Assembly (NCBI RefSeq): GCF_018598555.1
Contig: NZ_JAHEWN010000015.1
Coordinates: forward strand, 1-64,000
Direction of reading: 5' to 3'
DNA length: 64,000 bases
Source: Curtobacterium aurantiacum
GTDB lineage: Bacteria; Actinomycetota; Actinomycetes; Actinomycetales; Microbacteriaceae
Part shown: positions 48,180-55,193 of the stretch, one piece after another
Position numbering within the stretch: the first letter of the stretch is position 1
Layout: each line of letters opens with the position of its first letter
Made by a program: the position numbers and the translations under genes
The notes under the pieces: generated by a model
Seen by the model: the letters and a program-made list of their open reading frames with translations, nothing else
What the model was told of the DNA's origin: nothing
Database searches by the model: none

Positions 48180-48484
48180 CGCGAGGTGCCGGTGGAGCGC
48201 ACCCCGACGTCGTTCTTCGGCGTCGCGGTCGGGTCGCGCTCGTCGTCGAGGCGGTCCACGTCCTCGTGCATGCCCGTGACGCGCACGGGGAAGGATCGGG
48301 ATCGCAGGTAGTCGGCCAGGAAGTCGCGGTGCTCCTCGCACGCCGCCCAGATCTTCACGCGGTCGATCGCGTGGATCCGGGGGTTGCGCCAGTTCACGCG
48401 CCAGCCGGCCGTCGAGGTACAACCGGCCCGTGAGCACACCGGGGTGGACCCGGGTTCGGTCTGCAGGTCGAACGTCGCACCCAT
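48176..48484 (-). CDS. Small conserved-type protein with Cys/His cluster, unknown function
   Basis: A 102-residue soluble protein that I cannot name. Visible features: C17-x4-C22 (CSRAGC) and C49-x2-H52 (CEEH), which together could hold a metal. The segment WRVNWRNPRIHAIDRVKIWAACEEHRDFL looks like a small folded domain, and the polar C-terminal 30 residues look disordered. It is locked between two neighbours by overlaps: TGATG with the DUF3099 gene and ATGA with SURF1. A shared role with the SURF1/oxidase assembly operon is inferred. The start at ATG 48484 follows from the overlap. Confidence 0.75.
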   Translation of the reverse strand: MGATFDLQTEPGSTPVCSRAGCTSTAGWRVNWRNPRIHAIDRVKIWAACEEHRDFLADYLRSRSFPVRVTGMHEDVDRLDDERDPTATPKNDVGVRSTGTSR

Positions 48485-48906
48485 CAGCGGGGTCCCCACA
48501 TCTTCGATCGGTCGCCGTTGCGCTGCCACTCGTCCTGCGCGTGCTGCGCCTGCTGGCGGAGGCGGTCCTGCTCGTCGCGGTAGGCCTGGGCCCGGGCGTC
48601 CTCCTGCTGTTCGCGGAGACGCGGGTCGACGGCGTCGTAGAGCTCGATCGATCCGGCGGGGGAGATCATGTCGCTCTCGGTACGGCTGCCGGCGTTCGCG
48701 ATGACGACGGCGACCCACGGGATCACCGCGGCGAGCACGATCGGGATGACCGCGAGCCACGAGTGCCAGATGGAGTAGACGAGCACGGCAGAGATGAACA
48801 GGACCACCCGGATCGCCATCTGCCACACGTAGCGGGACAGGCGGTGCGCCCGGTCCTGCTCCGGTGAATCCGGCAGCGAGGTGATGCTCGTGTGCGTGCT
48901 CTTCAT
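48484..48906 (-). CDS. DUF3099 membrane protein
   Basis: A 140-residue actinobacterial DUF3099 protein. ITSLPDSPEQDRAHRLSRYVWQMAIRVV is the family signature. Two adjacent transmembrane helices span about residues 30-70, then ANAGSRTESD, then a Gln/Arg-rich probably coiled cytoplasmic tail (REQQEDARAQAYRDEQDRLRQQ). Function is unknown. It is the first gene of the reverse operon with the small Cys/His protein and SURF1. Confidence 0.88.
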   Translation of the reverse strand: MKSTHTSITSLPDSPEQDRAHRLSRYVWQMAIRVVLFISAVLVYSIWHSWLAVIPIVLAAVIPWVAVVIANAGSRTESDMISPAGSIELYDAVDPRLREQQEDARAQAYRDEQDRLRQQAQHAQDEWQRNGDRSKMWGPR

Positions 48907-48999
48907 ACAGATGGTCTCCGTCTACCCGTGGTCAAGCCTAATCCCGCGTGGCCGATCGTGGGTCCGCCGCGCGCGAACCGGCGGGGTGGACTGCTCCGG

Positions 49000-49005
49000 T
49001 ACGCT
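49000..49005 (+). promoter_or_regulatory. Candidate fabG promoter -10 (TACGCT)
   Basis: TACGCT lies 66 nt before the fabG ATG, giving a leader of about 60 nt. That ATG has its own Shine-Dalgarno, GGAG at 49063-49066. Confidence 0.4.
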
Positions 49006-49071
49006 CGTCCGGGCGTGTCAGCCGGACCTCCGGCACGGCGCGCCGAGCAGATCCCACCGAACGGAGCGACC

Positions 49072-49785
49072 ATGAGCACCCCCCGTACCGTCCTCATCAC
49101 CGGCGGCAACCGCGGCATCGGCCACGCGCTGGCCGAGCGGTTCGTCGCAGCCGGCCACCGGGTCGCCGTGACGTCGCGCAGCGGGCAGGGCGGGCCAGAG
49201 GGCGCGCTGACGGTGCAGGCCGACATCACCGACACGGCCTCCGTCGACGCGGCGTTCACCCGGGTCGAGGCCGAGTTCGGACCGATCGAGGTGCTCGTCG
49301 CCAACGCCGGAATCACGAACGACCAGCTGCTCCTCCGCATGTCCGAGGACGACTTCACCAGCGTCGTCGACACGAACCTCACGGGCACCTTCCGCGTCGT
49401 CAAGCGCGCGACGAAGGGCATGATGAAGGCGAAGTTCGGCCGCATCGTGCTGATGTCGAGCGTCGTCGGCGCCTACGGCCAGATCGGGCAGGTCAACTAC
49501 GCCTCGTCGAAGGCCGCCCTCGTCGGCATGGCCCGGTCGATCACCCGTGAGCTCGGTTCGCGCGGCATCACCGCGAACGTCGTCGCCCCCGGCTTCATCC
49601 AGACCGACATGACCGCGGCGCTCTCCGACGAGCTGCAGGCTGAGTTCAAGAAGGCGATCCCGGCCGCCCGCTACGGGACGGTGGACGACGTCGCCGACGC
49701 GACGCTGTTCCTGGCGAGCGACGGCGCCGGGTACGTCTCCGGCGCGATCATCCCCGTCGACGGCGGCCTCGGGATGGGGCACTAG
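49072..49785 (+). CDS. fabG: 3-oxoacyl-ACP reductase FabG (MabA-like)
   Basis: A 237-residue SDR that reduces 3-ketoacyl-ACP or -CoA with NADPH. ITGGNRGIG is at residues 9-17, NAG at 78-80, Ser130, Tyr143 and Lys147 (NYASSKAAL). The C-terminus IIPVDGGLGMGH closely resembles the mycobacterial MabA ending. The next gene is convergent, and no enoyl reductase (inhA) follows as it does in mycobacteria. Confidence 0.92.
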   Translation: MSTPRTVLITGGNRGIGHALAERFVAAGHRVAVTSRSGQGGPEGALTVQADITDTASVDAAFTRVEAEFGPIEVLVANAGITNDQLLLRMSEDDFTSVVDTNLTGTFRVVKRATKGMMKAKFGRIVLMSSVVGAYGQIGQVNYASSKAALVGMARSITRELGSRGITANVVAPGFIQTDMTAALSDELQAEFKKAIPAARYGTVDDVADATLFLASDGAGYVSGAIIPVDGGLGMGH

Positions 49786-49813
49786 CCGACGCTCGCCGAC
49801 GTCGTTCCGCGCC

Positions 49814-49855
49814 CAGCGACACCTCACGGGCCTTCGTGCGCGTGAGGTGTCGCTG
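49814..49855. terminator. Bidirectional terminator between fabG and serB
   Basis: Perfect 15-bp arms CAGCGACACCTCACG and CGTGAGGTGTCGCTG with a 12-nt loop, between convergent genes. Confidence 0.85.
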
Positions 49856-49891
49856 AGCGCGAAGAACCGGCGCGTCGGACGCTCGGAGCCG

Positions 49892-50530
49892 TCAGCCGCG
49901 CAGGCCGAGCGTCGCTAGGACAGCGGACAGGTCCCGGTCGACGACCGCGACGTCCGCCTGCTCCCGCACGCGGGGCTTCGCGTCGAACGCCACCGACAGG
50001 GCGGCGACGCGCATCATCTCGAGGTCGTTCGCACCGTCGCCGATCGCGACGGTGCGCGACGGGTCGACCCCGTCGGCAGCCGCCCACTCGCGGAGCGCGA
50101 CGGCCTTCGCGTGTGCGTCGACGACGTCGCCGAGCACCCGACCGGTCAGCACGCCGTCGGTGACCTCGAGGCGGTTCGCCCGGCAGTGGTCCAGGCCGAG
50201 TCGCGCGGCGAACGGGTCGAGCACCTCGTGGAACCCGCCGGACACGACACCGACGGTGCCGCCGGCGGCGTGCACGCCGCGGACGAGCTGGTCGGCGCCC
50301 CGCGTCACACGGACCGCCTGCTGCGCGCGCACGAAGACGTCGGTCTGGAGGCCCGCCAGGGTCGCGACACGCTCCCGGAGGCTCTCGGCGAAGTCGAGCT
50401 CCCCACGCATGGCGCGCTCCGTGATCGCCGCGACCTGTGGCCGGGTCCCGGCGCTGTCGGCGAGCAGCTCGATCACCTCGTCCTCGAGGAGGGTGGAATC
50501 AGCATCGAGGACGACGAGGAAGCGGGGCAC
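49892..50530 (-). CDS. serB: Phosphoserine phosphatase
   Basis: A 212-residue HAD-family phosphatase for the last step of serine synthesis. The nucleophile motif DADST is at residues 9-13. MRGELDFAESLRERV is the SerB cap. VGVVSGGFHEVLDPFA gives motif II and TVAIGDGANDLEMMRVA motif IV with its acidic pair. The N-terminal ACT regulatory domains found in many actinobacterial SerB proteins are absent. GTG start with a leaderless -10 six nt upstream. Confidence 0.94.
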   Translation of the reverse strand: MPRFLVVLDADSTLLEDEVIELLADSAGTRPQVAAITERAMRGELDFAESLRERVATLAGLQTDVFVRAQQAVRVTRGADQLVRGVHAAGGTVGVVSGGFHEVLDPFAARLGLDHCRANRLEVTDGVLTGRVLGDVVDAHAKAVALREWAAADGVDPSRTVAIGDGANDLEMMRVAALSVAFDAKPRVREQADVAVVDRDLSAVLATLGLRG

Positions 50531-50536
50531 GTACCA

Positions 50537-50542
50537 ACGGTA
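50537..50542 (-). promoter_or_regulatory. -10 element TACCGT, leaderless promoter of serB
   Basis: On the reverse strand TACCGT, 6 nt, then GTG at 50530. It lies between the glgC terminator and serB, so serB is independently transcribed. Confidence 0.58.
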
Positions 50543-50550
50543 CCGATTGA

Positions 50551-50590
50551 TGGAGGCACGGCCGCGTCCGTGACGCGAGCCGTGCCTCCA
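50551..50590 (-). terminator. glgC terminator
   Basis: Outer perfect 12-bp stem TGGAGGCACGGC/GCCGTGCCTCCA with an inner CGCGTC/GACGCG stem. It lies 21 nt after the glgC stop. Confidence 0.82.
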
Positions 50591-50611
50591 GTGTGTTCCC
50601 GGCTGTCGACG

Positions 50612-51853
50612 CTACGCGTCGACGCGGACGCCCTTGCCCACCACGGTGATGCCGGACTCGGTGACGGTGAAGCCGCGCGCCTCGTCGGCCTCGCGGTCGA
50701 CGCCGACCTGCGCACCCGGTGCGAGGACGACGTCCTTGTCGAGGATGGCGCGGTTGACGATCGCCCCGGCGCCGATGGTGGCACGCTCGAACACGATCGA
50801 GTCGAGGACCTTGGCACCGGAGTCGATCGAGCACCAGGGCCCGATCATGCTGCGCTCGACCTGCGCACCCGACACGAGGCAGCCGAGTGAGACGAGTGAG
50901 TCCACCGTGGAACCGGTGTTGCCGTTCGCGTCGCGGACGAACTTCGCCGGCGGCAGGTTCGTCTGCTGGTTGAAGATCGGCCAGTCCTGGTTGTACAGGT
51001 TGAAGACCGGGACCGGGGCGATGAGGTCCATGTGGGCGTCGAAGAACGAGTCGATCGTCCCCACGTCGCGCCAGTAGTACTTGTCGCGGTCGGTGGAGCC
51101 GGGGACCTCGTTGCGCTGCAGGTCGTACACGCCGGCGTCGCCGCGGTTCACGAAGTCCGGCACGATGTCGCCGCCCATGTCGTGGGCCGAGGTCTCGAGC
51201 TGGCCGTCCCGCAGGACCGCGTCGACGAGGGCGTCGGCGTTGAACACGTAGTTGCCCATCGAGGCCAGGATCTCGCCGGGGGAGTCGGCCAGGCCGATGG
51301 CGTCCTTCGGCTTCTCGAGGAACGCGTCGATCTTGGTCGGGTCGTCCTCGGCCACCTGGATCACGCCGAACTGGTCGGCGAGTCCGATCGGCTGGCGGAT
51401 CGCCGCCACGGTGGCGCTGCGGCCGGAGGCGATGTGCGCCTCGACCATCTGGTGGAAGTCCATCCGGTACACGTGGTCCGCGCCGACGACGACCACGATG
51501 TCGGGGCGTTCGTCGCGGAGCAGGTTGAGCGACTGCAGGATCGCGTCGGCCGAACCGGCGAACCAGCGCTTGCCGAGCCGCTGCTGCGCGGGGACGGACG
51601 CGACGTAGGAGCCGAGCAGCCCCTCCATGCGCCACGTCTCCGCGACGTGCCGGTCGAGACTGTGCGACTTGTACTGCGTCAGGACGACGATCTTCTGCAG
51701 ACCGGAGTTGACCAGGTTCGACAGTGCGAAGTCGATGAGACGGAAGTTGCCGCCGAACGGGACGGCGGGCTTCGCGCGGTCGGCCGTGAGCGGCATGAGT
51801 CGCTTGCCTTCGCCGCCGGCGAGCACGATGCCGAAGACCTTCTTTGGTGCCAT
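50612..51853 (-). CDS. glgC: Glucose-1-phosphate adenylyltransferase
   Basis: A 413-residue ADP-glucose pyrophosphorylase. [28 protein letters not shown] is the nucleotidyl-transfer signature. [17 protein letters not shown] has the metal Asp, and [11 protein letters not shown] the glucose-1-phosphate site. The C-terminal left-handed beta-helix contains [28 protein letters not shown]. It supplies ADP-glucose to the divergent glgA. ATG 51853 is chosen: the family starts [11 protein letters not shown], and a leaderless TACTGT lies 7 nt upstream. Confidence 0.96.
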   Translation of the reverse strand: MAPKKVFGIVLAGGEGKRLMPLTADRAKPAVPFGGNFRLIDFALSNLVNSGLQKIVVLTQYKSHSLDRHVAETWRMEGLLGSYVASVPAQQRLGKRWFAGSADAILQSLNLLRDERPDIVVVVGADHVYRMDFHQMVEAHIASGRSATVAAIRQPIGLADQFGVIQVAEDDPTKIDAFLEKPKDAIGLADSPGEILASMGNYVFNADALVDAVLRDGQLETSAHDMGGDIVPDFVNRGDAGVYDLQRNEVPGSTDRDKYYWRDVGTIDSFFDAHMDLIAPVPVFNLYNQDWPIFNQQTNLPPAKFVRDANGNTGSTVDSLVSLGCLVSGAQVERSMIGPWCSIDSGAKVLDSIVFERATIGAGAIVNRAILDKDVVLAPGAQVGVDREADEARGFTVTESGITVVGKGVRVDA

Positions 51854-51860
51854 GCCGCTC

Positions 51861-51894
51861 ACAGTAGGCGTCAGCACTGGGAACCGGTTACGTT
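51861..51894. promoter_or_regulatory. Back-to-back leaderless promoters of glgC and glgA
   Basis: ACAGTA (51861-51866) reads TACTGT towards glgC, 7 nt from its ATG. TACGTT (51889-51894) reads towards glgA, 6 nt from its GTG. The two starts are 47 nt apart, so each gene's -35 region must lie in or against the other's -10. Confidence 0.6.
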
Positions 51895-51900
51895 GAACCA

Positions 51901-53100
51901 GTGCGAGTCGATCTGCTGACCAGGGAGTATCCGCCGGAGGTCTACGGCGGAGCGGGTGTCCACGTGTCCGAACTCACCGCCGCGTTGCGGTCGGGGACGG
52001 ACACGGAAGTCCGTGTCCGGGCCTTCGGGGCCTTCCGTGACGAACCCGACGTGTGGGGCTACCGGACCCCGGACGGCCTCGGCCAGGCGAACGGCGCGCT
52101 GCAGGCGCTCGGCACCGACGTGGCCATCGCGGCCGACGTCGAAGGTGCCGACCTCGTGCACTCGCACACCTGGTACGCGAACTCCGCGGGCCGGATCGCG
52201 CAGCTCACCTACGGCATCCCCCACATCGTCACCGCCCACAGCCTCGAGCCCCTGCGCCCGTGGAAGGCCGAACAGCTCGGCGGCGGCTACCGCCTGTCCA
52301 GCTGGATGGAGCGCGAGGCGTTCGAACACGCCGACGGGGTCATCGCGGTCTCCAAGGCCATGCGCGCGGACATCCTGCGCTCGTACCCGTCGATCGACCC
52401 GGCGAAGGTGCACGTGGTCTACAACGGCATCGACATCGACGCGTGGAAGCCCACCGTCGACGAGGACGCCGTGCGCGCCCTCGGCATCGACCCGACGCGC
52501 CCGAGCGTCGTGTTCGTCGGACGCATCACCCGCCAGAAGGGCCTGCCGTACCTGCTCCGCGCGGTGGCGTCGCTGCCGTCGGACGTGCAGATCGTGCTGT
52601 GCGCCGGCGCGCCGGACACCCCCGAGATCCTGGCCGAGGTCACCGAGCTCGTCGAGGGACTCCGCGCGGAACGCGAGGGCGTCGTCTGGATCGACCGGAT
52701 GCTCGCGCACCAGGAGATCGTGAACGTGCTGTCCTCGGGCACCGTGTTCGTGTGCCCGTCGGTGTACGAGCCGCTCGGCATCGTGAACCTCGAGGCCATG
52801 GCGTGCGGCATCCCCGTCGTCGGCACCGGCACCGGGGGCATCCCCGAGGTCGTCGCCGACGGCCTCACCGGTCGGATCGTCCCGATCGACCAGGTGCAGG
52901 ACGGCACCGGCACGCCGACCGACCCCGACCGCTTCGTGGCCGACCTCGCCGCGACCCTCACCGAGGTGCTCGCCGACGAGGGTCTCGCGAAGCTCATGGG
53001 GCGTGCCGGGCGGCTCCGTGTCGAGACCGAGTTCACCTGGGATGCGATCGCCACCAGGACACGGCACGTCTACGACCAGGTGCTCGGCCAGAACCCGTAG
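51901..53100 (+). CDS. glgA: Glycogen synthase, GT4 (GlgA/GlgM type)
   Basis: A 399-residue GT-B glycosyltransferase using ADP-glucose. [26 protein letters not shown] is the N-terminal loop. [26 protein letters not shown] and [31 protein letters not shown] (E-x7-E motif) follow. It is the short GT4 form known from Corynebacterium and Mycobacterium. In mycobacteria this enzyme (GlgM) makes maltose-1-phosphate from ADP-glucose and glucose-1-phosphate for the GlgE pathway. Which product applies here cannot be read from sequence. Leaderless GTG start. Confidence 0.93.
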   Translation: MRVDLLTREYPPEVYGGAGVHVSELTAALRSGTDTEVRVRAFGAFRDEPDVWGYRTPDGLGQANGALQALGTDVAIAADVEGADLVHSHTWYANSAGRIAQLTYGIPHIVTAHSLEPLRPWKAEQLGGGYRLSSWMEREAFEHADGVIAVSKAMRADILRSYPSIDPAKVHVVYNGIDIDAWKPTVDEDAVRALGIDPTRPSVVFVGRITRQKGLPYLLRAVASLPSDVQIVLCAGAPDTPEILAEVTELVEGLRAEREGVVWIDRMLAHQEIVNVLSSGTVFVCPSVYEPLGIVNLEAMACGIPVVGTGTGGIPEVVADGLTGRIVPIDQVQDGTGTPTDPDRFVADLAATLTEVLADEGLAKLMGRAGRLRVETEFTWDAIATRTRHVYDQVLGQNP

Positions 53101-53103
53101 GCT
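53098..53103 (+). promoter_or_regulatory. -10 element TAGGCT whose first three bases are the glgA stop codon
   Basis: TAG (glgA stop, 53098-53100) plus GCT forms TAGGCT, 6 nt before the ATG of the ABC ATPase gene at 53110. Confidence 0.55.
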
Positions 53104-53109
53104 GGTCGC

Positions 53110-53892
53110 ATGCCCTCGGTCGTGCGCTTGTCAGACGTCTCCGTGGTCCGCAACGGGGCCACCATCCTCGACGCGATCTCGTGGGAGGTGCAGGACGACG
53201 AACGCTGGGTCGTGCTCGGTGCGAACGGTGCCGGCAAGACCACGCTGCTGCAGGTCGCCGGTGCCCAGACGTTCCCGACCTCGGGTGACGTCGAGGTGCT
53301 CGGCACCGAGCTCGGTGGCGCCGACCTGTTCGAGCTCCGTCCGCGCATCGGCTTCGCGTCGACCGCCCTGGCGCGGCGCATCCCGGTGACCGAGAAGGTC
53401 ATCGACGTCGTGCTCACCGCGGCGTACTCGGTCACGGGTCGCTGGAACGAGGAGTACGAGGAGCTCGACGTCCGCCGCGCGCAGCGCGTGCTCGAGGAGT
53501 GGGGCCTGGGGTCCTTCACCGATCGCACGTTCGGCGAGCTGAGCGACGGCGAGCAGAAGCGCGTCCAGATCGCCCGTGCCGTGATGACCGACCCCGAGAT
53601 CCTGTTCCTCGACGAACCGGCCGCGTCCCTCGACCTCGGCGCCCGCGAGAGCCTGGTCCGCACGCTCGGCGGGTACGCCCAGAGCGCGGACTCACCGGCC
53701 ATCGTCATCGTGACCCACCACGTCGAGGAGATCCCGGCCGGGTTCACGCACGCGCTCGTCCTCGCCGACGGCCACGTGCAGGCCGCCGGTCCGATCGACG
53801 AGGTCCTCACCGACCAGACCCTGACCGAGGCGTTCGGCATCGACCTCTCGGTCACGAAGGACGCCGGTCGCTACACGGCACGCGCCGCGTAG
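53110..53892 (+). CDS. ABC transporter ATP-binding protein, orphan
   Basis: A 260-residue single ABC ATPase. Walker A GANGAGKTT is at residues 37-45. The signature region is LSDGEQKRVQIARAV, with SDG instead of SGG, Walker B is ILFLDEPAASLDLG, and HHVEEIPAGFTHALVLADG carries the switch His. It resembles the YlmA/ModF-like group encoded without a permease. No membrane partner is next to it, so the substrate and even a transport role are unknown. Confidence 0.88.
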   Translation: MPSVVRLSDVSVVRNGATILDAISWEVQDDERWVVLGANGAGKTTLLQVAGAQTFPTSGDVEVLGTELGGADLFELRPRIGFASTALARRIPVTEKVIDVVLTAAYSVTGRWNEEYEELDVRRAQRVLEEWGLGSFTDRTFGELSDGEQKRVQIARAVMTDPEILFLDEPAASLDLGARESLVRTLGGYAQSADSPAIVIVTHHVEEIPAGFTHALVLADGHVQAAGPIDEVLTDQTLTEAFGIDLSVTKDAGRYTARAA

Positions 53893-53917
53893 CGCTGCGA
53901 TCCCGCCGTCTCTCTGG

Positions 53918-53923
53918 TATCGT
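53918..53923 (+). promoter_or_regulatory. rpmE2 promoter, extended -10 TGGTATCGT
   Basis: TATCGT preceded by TGG gives an extended -10, with a leader of about 65 nt. No AT-rich Zur-type palindrome is seen upstream. Confidence 0.45.
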
Positions 53924-53994
53924 GGACGGCTGGCGCAAGCCGACGACTTCCCGCGCAGTTCGCGCAATCCCACCACCGCTATCGAGGAATCTCC

Positions 53995-54243
53995 ATGAAG
54001 ACCGACACCCACCCCGAGTACCGCGCCATCGTCTTCCGCGACCTGGCTTCCGGTGAGACGTTCCTGACGCGTTCGACCGCGAACAGCAACAAGACCATCG
54101 AGCTCGACGGTGCGACCTACCCGGTCATCGACGTCGAGATCTCGTCCGCGTCGCACCCGTTCTACACGGGCAAGCAGCGCATCCTCGACTCGGCCGGTCG
54201 CGTCGAGAAGTTCAACCAGCGCTTCAAGGGCTTCAGCAAGTAA
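53995..54243 (+). CDS. rpmE2: 50S ribosomal protein L31, type B
   Basis: An 82-residue L31 with [28 protein letters not shown] and the end [25 protein letters not shown]. It has no cysteine, so it is the zinc-independent (C-minus) form, which in many bacteria replaces zinc-binding L31 when zinc is scarce. Here the promoter shows no obvious Zur site, so it may be the main L31. GAGGAA lies upstream of the ATG and a strong terminator follows. Confidence 0.95.
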   Translation: MKTDTHPEYRAIVFRDLASGETFLTRSTANSNKTIELDGATYPVIDVEISSASHPFYTGKQRILDSAGRVEKFNQRFKGFSK

Positions 54244-54260
54244 GCAGCCCCGCAGCACGG

Positions 54261-54294
54261 AACGGGCGGTCCTCCTTCGGGAGGGCCGCCCGTT
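54261..54294 (+). terminator. rpmE2 terminator with TTCG tetraloop
   Basis: AACGGGCGGTCCTCC pairs with GGAGGGCCGCCCGTT (one wobble) around TTCG, 17 nt after the stop. Confidence 0.88.
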
Positions 54295-54320
54295 CGCGTT
54301 GTGCAGCCAGCGTCCTGACC

Positions 54321-54390
54321 GCAAGACACCGGTGTCCGTGCGTCGAACCGCGGTCTGCGGGTGTTCAACGCGCGAACACCGGTGTTTTGC
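54321..54390. repeat. Inverted repeat built on ACACCGGTGT
   Basis: GACACCGGTGTC (54325-54336) and AACACCGGTGTT (54375-54386) are each palindromic. With their flanks (GCAAGACACC and its counterpart TTTTGC) they form about 20-bp imperfect arms. It lies between rpmE2 and the convergent exonuclease gene. Confidence 0.7.
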
Positions 54391-54411
54391 GAAGACGGGC
54401 AGCGCGAGGGG

Positions 54412-55158
54412 TCAGGCGCCGTTGCGGTGGGGCCAGCGGCCGTCGGCGATGAACGAGGGGTCCCGCTTCTTGCGCATGTAGTCCTGGAACGAGGTGGCCT
54501 GCTCGGCACACCAGCCGACCTGCTTGCGGTGCAGCTCTTCGGCGGAGATGCCGAGCTCGTCGGGGTACTTGCCGGCGATGGCCTGAGCGACACGCCCGGC
54601 AGCGATCGCGTCGGCACCGGCGTCGTGCGCGTCGTCGAGGGTGACGCCGTACAGCTCGGACGCTGCCTCCAGCGTGCGCTTGCCCTTGCGGAACGTGTCG
54701 AGCGCCTTGTCGATCACCAGAGGGTCCACGACGTTGCCGATGACGGGTGAGGCGAACCCGTGTCGCTTGGCTTCGCGGTCGAGCACGGTGAGGTCGTACG
54801 GGGCGTTGTAGATCACCAGGGGGATGCCGCGGGCGAACACGGCCTCGATCGCGGCGATGATCTCGGCCACGACCTCGGCCGCAGGACGCCCTTCGGCCTG
54901 GGCTCGCTCGGTGGTGTACCCGTGCACCGCCGCTGCGCCCTCGGGGATCGGGACACCGGGGTCGGCGATCCACGCGCCCTCGACGATGGAGGCCCCGGTC
55001 ATGTCGATGAGGCCGACGTGGGCCGTGACGATGCGGGCCGTCTCGACGTCGACCCCGGTGGTCTCGAGGTCGAAGACCCCCAGAGCGTGCCACCAGGGGC
55101 GGCCCGTGAGGTCCTGGGACGGAGCGGGCGCGTCGAGCTGTGCTGTGGGGAACGTCAC
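54412..55158 (-). CDS. DEDDh-family 3'-5' exonuclease (DnaQ-like)
   Basis: A 248-residue exonuclease. Motif I is GVFDLETTGVD with D30 and E32. Motif II is PLVIYNAPYDLTVLDREAKRHG, and motif III HDAGADA has the His and Asp of the DEDDh type. The C-terminal CAEQATSFQDYMRKKRDPSF lies outside the domain. It resembles free-standing epsilon-like exonucleases, a proofreading or RNA/DNA-trimming role. GTG start with a leaderless TAGCCT 6 nt upstream. Confidence 0.9.
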   Translation of the reverse strand: MTFPTAQLDAPAPSQDLTGRPWWHALGVFDLETTGVDVETARIVTAHVGLIDMTGASIVEGAWIADPGVPIPEGAAAVHGYTTERAQAEGRPAAEVVAEIIAAIEAVFARGIPLVIYNAPYDLTVLDREAKRHGFASPVIGNVVDPLVIDKALDTFRKGKRTLEAASELYGVTLDDAHDAGADAIAAGRVAQAIAGKYPDELGISAEELHRKQVGWCAEQATSFQDYMRKKRDPSFIADGRWPHRNGA

Positions 55159-55164
55159 GCGGTC

Positions 55165-55170
55165 AGGCTA
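55165..55170 (-). promoter_or_regulatory. -10 element TAGCCT, leaderless promoter of the exonuclease gene
   Basis: On the reverse strand TAGCCT, 6 nt, then GTG at 55158, just after the treS stop. Confidence 0.55.
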
Positions 55171-55193
55171 ACGGGACGCACCGACACCCCCGA

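Noticed and set aside
53110-54243. A defence or mobile island around the orphan ABC ATPase and exonuclease.
   Set aside because: Neighbours are L31, glgA and treS, each with its own promoter and terminator. No toxin, nuclease-effector or integrase genes are present.
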